Assembly: GCA_023953905.1 (NCBI GenBank)
Contig: JAMLJA010000003.1
Span: forward strand, 62,001 to 126,000
Direction of reading: 5' to 3'
Source of the DNA: Rhizobiaceae bacterium
GTDB lineage: Bacteria > Pseudomonadota > Alphaproteobacteria > Rhizobiales > Rhizobiaceae
Length of the DNA stretch: 64,000 nt
The notes under the pieces are model-generated. The model did not search any database and was not told the DNA's origin. It worked only from the letters and a program-made list of their open reading frames with translations. Positions 1-6,899 of the stretch are shown one piece after another (the stretch's first letter is position 1; each line of letters begins with the position of its first letter). The position numbers and the translations under genes were made by a program.

Positions 1-513
1 CAGAGCCGTCTTTTCACCGATCCGCGCGCGCTGCGCGTAGGCGACATCCTTACCGTCGAGATCTCCATTGACGATCGCGCCCGGTTCAAGAACGAGTCAG
101 AGCGCAATCGCAAGACCAGTCGCGAACTCGGGTTCGACCTTGGCTTTGACTGGGAGGGAGCGGCAACGGAGGGGACTGGCAAAGCCAGCATCGATTCCAA
201 TACCGATGCCTCCGGCACCGGGACGACAGAACGCTCGGAGCGTCTCCAGCTATCTGTCGCGGCTGTCGTCACCGAAGTGTTCGCGAACGGCAACATGATG
301 ATCCGGGGTTCGCAGGAAGTCCGCGTGAACGCCGAGCTGCGCATTCTGACAATCGCCGGCATCGTTCGTCCCTCCGACATCGGTCCGAACAACACCATTC
401 CGTATGAGCGCATTGCCGAGGCGCGCATCTCTTACGGAGGGCGCGGACGTCTGACAGAGGTCCAGCAGCCGCCCTATGGCACGCAAATCCTCGACAACAT
501 CTCGCCCTTCTAG
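1..513 (+). CDS. flgH: Flagellar L-ring protein FlgH, C-terminal part (5' end outside window)
   Basis: The frame is open from the first base and ends at TAG 511-513, giving about 170 residues of the outer-membrane L-ring lipoprotein that acts as bushing for the rod. Visible family features are the VGDILTVEISIDDRA stretch near the start, the S/T/G-rich middle, and the C-terminal block with GNMMIRGSQEV, ILTIAGIVRPSDI and RISYGGRGRL, typical of the FlgH beta domain. The lipoprotein signal must lie upstream of the window. fliL follows after 15 bases, so it belongs to the same transcription unit, which is probably the end of a flgFGHI-type operon. Confidence 0.93.
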   Translation, partial: QSRLFTDPRALRVGDILTVEISIDDRARFKNESERNRKTSRELGFDLGFDWEGAATEGTGKASIDSNTDASGTGTTERSERLQLSVAAVVTEVFANGNMMIRGSQEVRVNAELRILTIAGIVRPSDIGPNNTIPYERIAEARISYGGRGRLTEVQQPPYGTQILDNISPF

Positions 514-528
514 GTCGGAACGCAACTC

Positions 529-1035
529 ATGACCGTCGCAACTCTGGACCCGGCGCCCGCCCCGAAGAAATCGAGCTCCCTCATCGTACAGGTTGGCGTT
601 CTGCTGGCCATGACCGGAATGGCGGTGGGCGGCGGCTGGTTTACCGGCGGCTACATGCGCGGCGAGCAGGCTGGCGAGACTGCCAAGCCTGAGGCGCATG
701 GCGCCGCCGCGGCTGGTGGGCACGGCGACGCTGCAGCCGCCGAGGGGCACGCGACGATCATTCCGCTCGCGCCGATCACGACGAATCTCGCCCAGCCGGT
801 GAACACATGGCTGCGCATGGAAGTCGCCCTGGTGTTTGAAAAGGCGCCCAGCGACCCTGGTCTTGCCGACACGATCCATCAGGACCTGCTGACCTACGTA
901 CGGACCTTGAAGCTTCATCAGATCGAGGGAGCAAGCGGATTCCTGCATCTGCGGGCCGATCTCGAGGAACGGGCGCAAATGCGCAGCGACGGCGCCGTCC
1001 AGCGCATTCTCATACGCACATTGTTGCTCGAATGA
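529..1035 (+). CDS. fliL: Flagellar basal body-associated protein FliL
   Basis: A 168-residue single-span inner-membrane protein that supports stator function at the base of the flagellum. One transmembrane helix is visible at about residues 18-42, followed by a low-complexity Ala/Gly/His linker (about 55-75) and a periplasmic domain beginning IIPLAPITTNLAQP. The C-terminus RILIRTLLLE is FliL-like. The start ATG is preceded by a GGAACG ribosome site. The stop overlaps the fliP start by four bases (ATGA), so the two are translationally coupled. Placing fliL directly before fliP is common in rhizobia. Confidence 0.88.
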   Translation: MTVATLDPAPAPKKSSSLIVQVGVLLAMTGMAVGGGWFTGGYMRGEQAGETAKPEAHGAAAAGGHGDAAAAEGHATIIPLAPITTNLAQPVNTWLRMEVALVFEKAPSDPGLADTIHQDLLTYVRTLKLHQIEGASGFLHLRADLEERAQMRSDGAVQRILIRTLLLE

Positions 1036-1763
1036 AAAAGCTCATTCTCGGCGGAGCATTTGTCCTGGCAAGTGCCGGCTCCGCGCTCGCACAGCAGATA
1101 GACCTTGGCGGGATCGCCCAGGCAGATGGCACAACGGTGGGCTACATCATCCAGATGTTTGGCGTGCTGACGGTGCTCTCGGTCGCGCCGGGGCTGCTCA
1201 TCATGACGACGAGCTTCACGCGCTTCATCATCGCCTTCTCAATTCTGCGCGCGGGCATCGGTCTACAGACCACACCGGCCAATCTGGTGCTCATCAGCCT
1301 TTCGCTCTTCATGACCTTCTATGTAATGGCGCCCACCTTCGATCGGGCATGGTCGAATGGCGTGCGGCCGTTGATGGACAACGAGATCACCCAATCGGAA
1401 GCGCTCGAACGGATTTCGACACCGTTTCGCGAGTTCATGGTCAGAAACGTCCGGCAGAAAGACTTCGACCTTTTTGCCGATCTCGCACGCGAGCGCGGAC
1501 AGGCGGTTTCGGCCGAATCTGTCGACCTGCGGATTCTGGTGCCGGCATTCATGATCTCGGAAATCAGGCGCGGTTTCGAGATCGGTTTCCTGATCGTGCT
1601 GCCTTTCCTCGTGATCGATCTGATTGTGGCAACCATCACCATGGCGATGGGCATGATGATGCTTCCTCCGACCGTCGTCTCGCTCCCCTTCAAGATTCTC
1701 TTCTTCGTTCTGATCGACGGCTGGAACCTCTTGGTTGGAAGTCTCGTGCGCTCCTTCACCTGA
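1032..1763 (+). CDS. fliP: Flagellar type III export gate protein FliP
   Basis: A 243-residue core subunit of the export gate (FliP5-FliQ4-FliR1) through which rod, hook and filament proteins leave the cytoplasm. It has a cleavable signal peptide (cut near residue 21, SALA/QQ), then the FliP signature region with TSFTRFIIAFSILR, the conserved TPANLVLISLSLFMTF helix, the cytoplasmic loop, and the C-terminal helices with MMMLPPTVVSLPFKILFFVL. Length is normal. It is coupled to fliL and followed by the flagellin array; no terminator is evident between it and flaA. Confidence 0.96.
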   Translation: MKKLILGGAFVLASAGSALAQQIDLGGIAQADGTTVGYIIQMFGVLTVLSVAPGLLIMTTSFTRFIIAFSILRAGIGLQTTPANLVLISLSLFMTFYVMAPTFDRAWSNGVRPLMDNEITQSEALERISTPFREFMVRNVRQKDFDLFADLARERGQAVSAESVDLRILVPAFMISEIRRGFEIGFLIVLPFLVIDLIVATITMAMGMMMLPPTVVSLPFKILFFVLIDGWNLLVGSLVRSFT

Positions 1764-1784
1764 TCGCCGAACATTTACCGCGCC

Positions 1785-1939
1785 TTAACCACGCCTCTTA
1801 TGCCGGCGTTATACACTAGCTGAGATAAATAACTCAGATGACGGGTGATCCCCAAGCGGGGTTACTGGCATGATGCCACGCCGTCATACCGGTCGAGCCG
1901 GTATGTGAGTCTTCCAGACATGCGTAAGGCAATTCCCTC
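1785..1939 (+). promoter_or_regulatory. Promoter and structured 5' leader of flagellin gene 1 (copy 1 of 3)
   Basis: The sequence TAACCACGCCTCTTATGCC (from 1786) starts a block that recurs before flagellin genes 2 and 3 and probably marks the promoter region. About 90 bases further on lies a perfect hairpin at 1885-1905 (stem CATACCGG/CCGGTATG, 5-nt loop). ATGACGG (1838-1844) is complementary to CCGTCAT (1881-1887), enclosing a CCCC/GGGG hairpin (1850-1861) and the inverted repeat GGCATGATGCC. A CGTAAGG ribosome site follows, about 12 bases before the ATG. It is probably a translational or stability control element; FlbT, encoded downstream, is the obvious candidate ligand (inference). Confidence 0.75.
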
Positions 1940-3013
1940 ATGGCCAGTATCATGACCAACGCCGCTGCGTTGACCGCTCTCCAGAGCCTCAATGCAACCA
2001 ACAAGAATCTCGAAACGACCCAGGCTCGCATCTCGACCGGCTTCCGCGTCGCTGAGGCTTCCGACAACGCGGCCTACTGGTCGATCGCCACGACCATGCG
2101 CTCCGACAACAAAGCGCTTGGCACGGTTCAGGATGCACTCGGTCTCGGCGCTTCAAAGATCGATACTGCCTATACGGGCCTGAACAAGGCCATCGAAACG
2201 ACCAACGAGATCAAGGTGAAGCTCGTCGCCGCCGTCGGTTCGACCGATCAGGACAAGGCCAAGATCCAGACCGAGATCAAGGCACTGCAGTCTCAGTTGA
2301 AGACCTATGCCGACGCAGCCACCTTCTCCGGCACGAACATGTTGTCGGTGACGTCGGTTCAGGTCGCAGCGGCCAATGACGGGGTCCAGGCTGACGTCAA
2401 GATCGTTTCGGCCTTCAATCGTACGTCGGCCGGTGTTGCCTCGATCAGCACCATCGACATCGACGTCGAGGGCATAAAGCTCTTCGACAACGGTCTTGCT
2501 GCCGACGTCAAGAATGGCGGGATTTTGGATCGAGAGACCGTTGTCTGGGATACCGGCACAGCTCAGACTGCCTTTGACAACGCCTTCGCAGCAGCCGTGG
2601 CGGGTGGTGCCACCGACATTGACGCCAATTCCGCAGCGATCCTCGTTGCTGCAGCTGCGGATCCAACGGCAAATGGCCAAGTGAACATCTCCGTTTACAA
2701 TCTGGACATCACCGCACTTGGTATTGACGATGATTTCATCTCCGGAATGATCGGCAAGGTCGAGGCCTCGCTAAAGGACATGACAACCGCTGCGACGAAC
2801 CTCGGCGCGGCCAAGCAGCGCGTTGACTTGCAAAAGACGTTTACGCAGGGCTTGATGGACTCGATCGACCGCGGTGTCGGGCAGTTGGTTGACGCGGACA
2901 TGAACAAGGAATCGACCCGCCTGCAGGCCCTTCAGGTGCAGCAGCAACTGGGGATCCAGGCGCTTTCGATCGCCAACGGCAACGCTCAGGGCATTCTGTC
3001 GCTCTTCCGCTAA
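1940..3013 (+). CDS. flaA: Flagellin, first of four tandem copies
   Basis: A 357-residue filament subunit. The N-terminal D0/D1 half opens MASIMTNAAALTALQSL and contains TGFRVAEASDNAAYWSIATTMRSDN; a variable middle covers about residues 145-265; the C-terminal D1/D0 half ends GIQALSIANGNAQGILSLFR, which pairs with the N-terminal helix in the filament core. It has the longest middle region of the set. It has its own structured leader upstream and an intrinsic terminator downstream, so it is probably monocistronic. The letter A follows rhizobial custom for the first copy after fliP; correspondence with named genes in other species was not tested. Confidence 0.93.
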   Translation: MASIMTNAAALTALQSLNATNKNLETTQARISTGFRVAEASDNAAYWSIATTMRSDNKALGTVQDALGLGASKIDTAYTGLNKAIETTNEIKVKLVAAVGSTDQDKAKIQTEIKALQSQLKTYADAATFSGTNMLSVTSVQVAAANDGVQADVKIVSAFNRTSAGVASISTIDIDVEGIKLFDNGLAADVKNGGILDRETVVWDTGTAQTAFDNAFAAAVAGGATDIDANSAAILVAAAADPTANGQVNISVYNLDITALGIDDDFISGMIGKVEASLKDMTTAATNLGAAKQRVDLQKTFTQGLMDSIDRGVGQLVDADMNKESTRLQALQVQQQLGIQALSIANGNAQGILSLFR

Positions 3014-3045
3014 CCAAATCGCGCACAGCGTGACCCCTCGCGCTC

Positions 3046-3075
3046 AAGGCCGCGTTCCGAAAGGGACGCGGCCTT
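3046..3075 (+). terminator. Intrinsic terminator after flagellin 1
   Basis: A perfect 10-bp stem AAGGCCGCGT/ACGCGGCCTT with a 10-nt purine-rich loop lies 32 bases after the stop. The same stem recurs after flagellins 2 and 3, so the whole transcription unit including its terminator was duplicated. The T tail is short (CCTTACTG). Confidence 0.75.
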
Positions 3076-3132
3076 ACTGCTGCCACTGCATCCGTTTGAC
3101 ACGGGAGCGCATTTAGGTCTTTCAGACTCTGC

Positions 3133-3292
3133 TAACCAATCCTCTTATGCCCGCGTTTAGAGAGTATGTGCCATAAGGTCGGGCAGATGACGGGTGATCC
3201 CCAGCGGGGGCGATCATGGGCATGATGCCGCGCCGTCATACCGGTCGAGCCGGTATGTAAGTCTTCCAGACACGCGTAAGGGCGATTCACCC
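3133..3292 (+). promoter_or_regulatory. Promoter and structured 5' leader of flagellin gene 2 (copy 2 of 3)
   Basis: This is the same block as before gene 1: TAACCAATCCTCTTATGCC at 3133, ATGACGG at 3187-3193, a CCCC-AGC-GGGG hairpin at 3199-3209, CCGTCAT at 3233-3239, the 8-bp hairpin at 3237-3257, and CGTAAGG before the ATG at 3293. An open frame from GTG 3194 runs through the leader into the flagellin. The equivalent reading in copy 1 is in another frame and stops, so conservation acts on RNA rather than on a peptide. Confidence 0.75.
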
Positions 3293-4276
3293 ATGGCAAG
3301 TATCATGACCAACGCTTCGGCGTTGACGGCTCTTCAGAGCCTGAATGCAACCAACAAGAACCTCGAAACCACTCAGGGTCGCATCTCGACCGGCTTCCGC
3401 GTCGCAGAAGCGTCAGACAACGCTGCCTACTGGTCGATCGCCACGACGATGCGTTCGGACAACAAGGCGCTGGGCACGGTTCAGGACTCGCTCGGCCTCG
3501 GCGCCTCGAAGATCGACACCGCTTATACGGGCATGAACAAGGCGATTGAAACCGCCAACGAAATCAAGGTTAAGCTGGTTGCAGCGACCGGTGCAACCGA
3601 TCAGGACAAGGCGAAGATCCAGACCGAGGTCGCCGCGCTCCAATCGCAGCTGAAAACCTATGCAGACGCAGCCACCTTCTCCGGCACCAACATGTTGTCG
3701 GTAAACAGTGGTGCGACCGCGACGACAGCTTCTGACGTCAAGATTGTTTCCGCCTTCAACCGCACGTCGGCAGGCGTCGCCTCCATCAGCACCATCGATG
3801 TCAAGGTCGAGGATATCAAGCTCTACGAGAGCGGAACCGCTTCTGGCGTAAACAAGGGCATCCTCGACTCCGAGCGGACGTCCGCTGGAGTGGAATCGGC
3901 TGCCGACGCCGTGACGCTGGGCACATTCGACGCGGGCGATACGTTCAGTGTCGCCACGATGAAGCTTACGGATGGCACCAACTTCGCGACAGACGCTCAG
4001 ATCGGCCAGATGCTCGGCGTCGTTGAAAGCGCGATCAAGGACATGACGACCGCAGCTACCAATCTCGGCGCGGCCAAGCAGCGCGTCGATTTGCAGAAGA
4101 CCTTCACGCAGGGCCTTATGGACTCCATCGATCGTGGCGTCGGCCAGTTGGTCGATGCAGACATGAACAAGGAATCGACACGGCTGCAGGCTCTTCAGGT
4201 CCAGCAGCAGCTCGGCATCCAGGCGCTTTCGATCGCCAACGGCAACGCTCAGGGCATCCTGTCGCTCTTCCGTTAA
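3293..4276 (+). CDS. flaB: Flagellin, second of four tandem copies
   Basis: A 327-residue filament protein. The start is taken at the ATG giving MASIMTNASALT because all copies begin there and a CGTAAGG ribosome site precedes it; the longer frame from 3194 is leader. The N- and C-terminal helical halves match the neighbouring copies almost residue for residue, and the middle (about 135-240) is shorter and different. Two stretches of 63 and 59 bases are identical to the third copy at synonymous sites too, suggesting gene conversion. It has its own leader and terminator. Confidence 0.93.
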   Translation: MASIMTNASALTALQSLNATNKNLETTQGRISTGFRVAEASDNAAYWSIATTMRSDNKALGTVQDSLGLGASKIDTAYTGMNKAIETANEIKVKLVAATGATDQDKAKIQTEVAALQSQLKTYADAATFSGTNMLSVNSGATATTASDVKIVSAFNRTSAGVASISTIDVKVEDIKLYESGTASGVNKGILDSERTSAGVESAADAVTLGTFDAGDTFSVATMKLTDGTNFATDAQIGQMLGVVESAIKDMTTAATNLGAAKQRVDLQKTFTQGLMDSIDRGVGQLVDADMNKESTRLQALQVQQQLGIQALSIANGNAQGILSLFR

Positions 4277-4311
4277 ACCTCTCGCCCGCACAGCGGGCGG
4301 CAAATCTTATG

Positions 4312-4340
4312 AAGGCCGCGCTTCAGAAAGGCGCGGCCTT
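4312..4340 (+). terminator. Intrinsic terminator after flagellin 2
   Basis: Stem AAGGCCGCGC/GCGCGGCCTT with a 9-nt loop, followed by TCTC. It lies 35 bases after the stop and is a variant of the terminators after flagellins 1 and 3 in which both stem arms changed together (GT/AC to GC/GC), a compensatory change that supports a selected hairpin. Confidence 0.78.
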
Positions 4341-4412
4341 TCTCAATTCAAACCTTCGGGAAATGCCACCTCAAAATTAGATAAGAAAAGTGGGTTCCTT
4401 TTCAGCATTTGG

Positions 4413-4568
4413 TAACCACTCCTCTTATGCCAGCGTTAGAGAGTCTCTGTCATAAGGTCAAGCAGATGACGGGTGGGGCCCAGCGGGGGCATTCATGGGC
4501 ATGATGCCGAACCGTCATACCGGTCGAGCCGGTATGTGAATCGAGACGCGCGTAAGGATACGTGTATC
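4413..4568 (+). promoter_or_regulatory. Promoter and structured 5' leader of flagellin gene 3 (copy 3 of 3)
   Basis: This third copy has TAACCACTCCTCTTATGCC at 4413, ATGACGG at 4466-4472, a GCCC-AGC-GGGG hairpin, CCGTCAT at 4512-4518, and the 8-bp hairpin at 4516-4536, identical in stem and loop to copies 1 and 2. The stretch between hairpin and ATG (32 bases) has drifted but keeps CGCGTAAGG. Spacing from the CTCTTATGCC block to the hairpin is 90-95 bases in all three copies. Confidence 0.75.
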
Positions 4569-5546
4569 ATGGCAAGTATTATGACCAACGCTTCGGCGTT
4601 GACGGCTCTTCAGAGCCTGAATGCAACCAACAAGAACCTCGAAGCGACCCAGGGTCGAATCTCAACCGGCTACCGTGTTGCAGAAGCTTCCGACAATGCA
4701 GCCTACTGGTCGATCGCCACGACCATGCGCTCCGACAATAAGGCGCTAGGCACGGTGCAGGATGCGCTCGGCCTCGGTGCATCGAAGATCGACACCGCCT
4801 ATACCGGCATGAACAAAGCCATCGAGACCGTCAACGAGATCAAGGTCAAGCTGGTTGCCGCGACTGGCGCGACGGATCAGGACAAGGCCAAGATCCAGAC
4901 GGAAATCAAGGCGCTTCAGTCGCAGCTGAAATCCTATGCCGATGCAGCCACTTTCTCCGGCACCAACATGCTGTCGGTGTCTAACGCCAGCGGTACGGCA
5001 GCCGACGTCAAGATCGTCTCGGCGTTCAACCGCAGCGCTTCGGGCACGGCATCCATCTCGACGATCGACGTCAAGGTCGAGGACATCAAGCTGTTCGACG
5101 GCGGCGCTGCTCCGACCAAGAAGGGCATCGTCGATGCTGCCCGCCTTGGCACGACCGGCGCAATCCAGGCTGCCACCTCCGGCACGCTCGGCACCGACGC
5201 CGCCACTGACGCCTTTGCGCTGTCTTCCATGCAGCTGACGGATGGCACCAATTTCGCCACCGACGCCCAGATCGGCAAGATGTTGACGGTCACCGAGACC
5301 GCGCTGAAGGAAATGACGACTGCGGCAACCAATCTCGGCGCGGCCAAGCAGCGCGTCGATTTGCAGAAGACCTTCACGCAGGGCCTCATGGACTCCATCG
5401 ATCGCGGTATCGGTCAATTGGTCGATGCCGACATGAACAAGGAATCGACCCGCCTGCAGGCCCTTCAGGTCCAGCAGCAGCTTGGCATCCAGGCGCTTTC
5501 GATCGCCAACGGCAACGCCCAGGGGATCCTGTCGCTCTTCCGTTAA
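4569..5546 (+). CDS. flaC: Flagellin, third of four tandem copies
   Basis: A 325-residue filament protein starting MASIMTNASALT, with the same conserved helical ends as copies 1 and 2 and a variable middle at about residues 135-240. The start at 4569 has a CGTAAGG site upstream; the frame extending back to 4473 is the RNA leader. It shares long identical DNA tracts with copy 2. The gene is flanked by the repeated leader and a strong terminator. Assigning the letter C rather than D is arbitrary because rhizobial naming differs between species. Confidence 0.92.
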   Translation: MASIMTNASALTALQSLNATNKNLEATQGRISTGYRVAEASDNAAYWSIATTMRSDNKALGTVQDALGLGASKIDTAYTGMNKAIETVNEIKVKLVAATGATDQDKAKIQTEIKALQSQLKSYADAATFSGTNMLSVSNASGTAADVKIVSAFNRSASGTASISTIDVKVEDIKLFDGGAAPTKKGIVDAARLGTTGAIQAATSGTLGTDAATDAFALSSMQLTDGTNFATDAQIGKMLTVTETALKEMTTAATNLGAAKQRVDLQKTFTQGLMDSIDRGIGQLVDADMNKESTRLQALQVQQQLGIQALSIANGNAQGILSLFR

Positions 5547-5581
5547 GTCTATCGCCCGCGCAGCGGGTACATCTCCTCAAC

Positions 5582-5613
5582 AAGGCCGCGTTCCGAAAGG
5601 GACGCGGCCTTTG
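5582..5613 (+). terminator. Intrinsic terminator after flagellin 3
   Basis: Stem AAGGCCGCGT/ACGCGGCCTT with a 10-nt loop, followed by TTGT. It has the same stem as the terminator after flagellin 1 and lies 35 bases past the stop. Confidence 0.8.
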
Positions 5614-5788
5614 TCGTCTTGGTTTACATTTTCTGTTCCCTCTTAAGCGACCGTTAACCACAGCGGCGCTAGGTATGGTTAACCGTTCGACTATGGCGGG
5701 TCGAAATTATCTGCGGCCGGAATGAGTCCGTCGGGAGCAGTGGGTTGACGGCGAGGGCCGTGGCCACCGTGACAATGAGGGGTGCACC

Positions 5789-6784
5789 TTGAGCAGTATC
5801 ATGACCAACGCCTCGGCAATGACGGCTCTTCAGAGCCTTGCTGCCACGAACCGCGCGCTTGACACGACGCAAAACCGAATCTCCACCGGCTACCGGGTCT
5901 CCGAAGCAGCCGACAATGCAGCATATTGGTCGATCGCGACCACGATGCGCTCCGACAACAAGGCTTTGTCGACCGTGCAGGATGCATTGGGTCTTGGCGC
6001 TTCAAAAGTTGACACCAGCTACACTGCCATGAACAGCGCGGTCGAAACAGCCAACGAAATCAAGGTCAAGGTTGTCGCCGCCGTTGGCGCCAGCGAGGCC
6101 GACAAGGCAAAGATCCAGACCGAGATCGACGCACTTCAGGTTCAGTTGAAAGCCTATGCCGAGGGCGCAACCTTCTCCGGCTCCAATTGGCTCGCCGTCA
6201 ATTCCACGGTCGCTGCGGGTCACACCGCAGCCGGCGTGCACAATGACGCAAAGATCATCTCCTCGTTCAATCGTGACAATTCCGGCAACGCGACTCTGAC
6301 GATGATCGCCGTCGACGTGCAGGAGATCAAACTCTACGACGCCGCCGCGACAACCAACGAGACGATGGGCATTCTCGAAGGTCTGCGCGATACCACGACC
6401 GGTCTGCGGACAGATGGTCATACGCAGGCTGTCGCGGGCACCGTTGCCGCCACGACGGGTTACTCAATATCCACGCTCGACGTGGTCGGGTTTACCGATC
6501 AGCAGATCGAACAGATGCTCGTCGTGGTCGACACGACCATCGCCGAGATGACGGATGCAGCCACCAAGCTCGGCTCGGCCAAGAAGAGCGTCGATCTGCA
6601 AAAGCAGTTCGTATCGCAGCTCATGGACTCGATCGACCGCGGTGTCGGACAATTGGTCGATGCCGACATGAACAAGGAATCAACCCGACTGCAGGCCCTT
6701 CAGGTCCAGCAGCAGCTGGGTATCCAGGCGCTCTCCATCGCCAATGGCAACGCACAGAACATCCTGTCGCTGTTCAGGAACTAA
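5789..6784 (+). CDS. flaD: Flagellin, fourth and most divergent copy (TTG start)
   Basis: A 331-residue flagellin that opens with TTG (sequence SSIMTNASAMTALQSL after the initiator) and ends ALSIANGNAQNILSLFRN. The ATGAGGGG stretch about 10 bases upstream supplies a GAGG ribosome site. Conserved helical ends match the other copies, but internal positions (QNRISTGYRVSEAADNAAYW, KKSVDLQKQFVSQLMDS) differ and the middle is distinct. It lacks the structured leader of copies 1-3; its upstream region has TTAACCA at 5654 and TTAACC at 5679. It is probably a minor filament subunit expressed under different control. Confidence 0.9.
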   Translation: MSSIMTNASAMTALQSLAATNRALDTTQNRISTGYRVSEAADNAAYWSIATTMRSDNKALSTVQDALGLGASKVDTSYTAMNSAVETANEIKVKVVAAVGASEADKAKIQTEIDALQVQLKAYAEGATFSGSNWLAVNSTVAAGHTAAGVHNDAKIISSFNRDNSGNATLTMIAVDVQEIKLYDAAATTNETMGILEGLRDTTTGLRTDGHTQAVAGTVAATTGYSISTLDVVGFTDQQIEQMLVVVDTTIAEMTDAATKLGSAKKSVDLQKQFVSQLMDSIDRGVGQLVDADMNKESTRLQALQVQQQLGIQALSIANGNAQNILSLFRN

Positions 6785-6816
6785 TTCTTCCAAATTCAGC
6801 TAAGCAATTGATTCAC

Positions 6817-6840
6817 GGGCCGTCTCTGACGGCCCTATTT
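6817..6840 (+). terminator. Intrinsic terminator after flagellin 4
   Basis: A perfect stem GGGCCGTC/GACGGCCC with a TCT loop is followed by TATTTCATT. It is unrelated in sequence to the three terminators after the other flagellins. Confidence 0.82.
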
Positions 6841-6844
6841 CATT

Positions 6845-6872
6845 CTCGCACAAGCTTCGCTGACTAGACTTG
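6845..6872 (+). promoter_or_regulatory. Candidate Rem/FtcR-type class II flagellar promoter box upstream of fliF
   Basis: CTCGCACAAGCTTCGC (6845-6860) followed three bases later by CTAG (6864-6867) and ACTT. The identical 16-mer with CTAG at the same distance occurs before flhA (20105-20127), and a looser version lies before flgE. It sits between the flagellin 4 terminator and the fliF start at 6900, where a promoter for the fliF-mot operon must be. Brucella FtcR, the orthologue of the regulator encoded at 14032, is reported to bind the fliF upstream region, so this is the natural candidate site (inference). Confidence 0.6.
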
Positions 6873-6899
6873 GTCCGGAACCGCTGCGGGAATCGGGTT

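Noticed and set aside
250..978. A 242-codon minus-strand frame opposite flgH and fliL
   Set aside because: It overlaps two recognised flagellar genes and its translation matches no known pattern.
3194..3292. N-terminal extensions of flagellins 2 and 3 (open frames from 3194 and 4473)
   Set aside because: They read through the repeated RNA leader. The same leader before gene 1 is in a different frame with a stop, all flagellins begin MASIMTN, and a ribosome site lies directly before that ATG.
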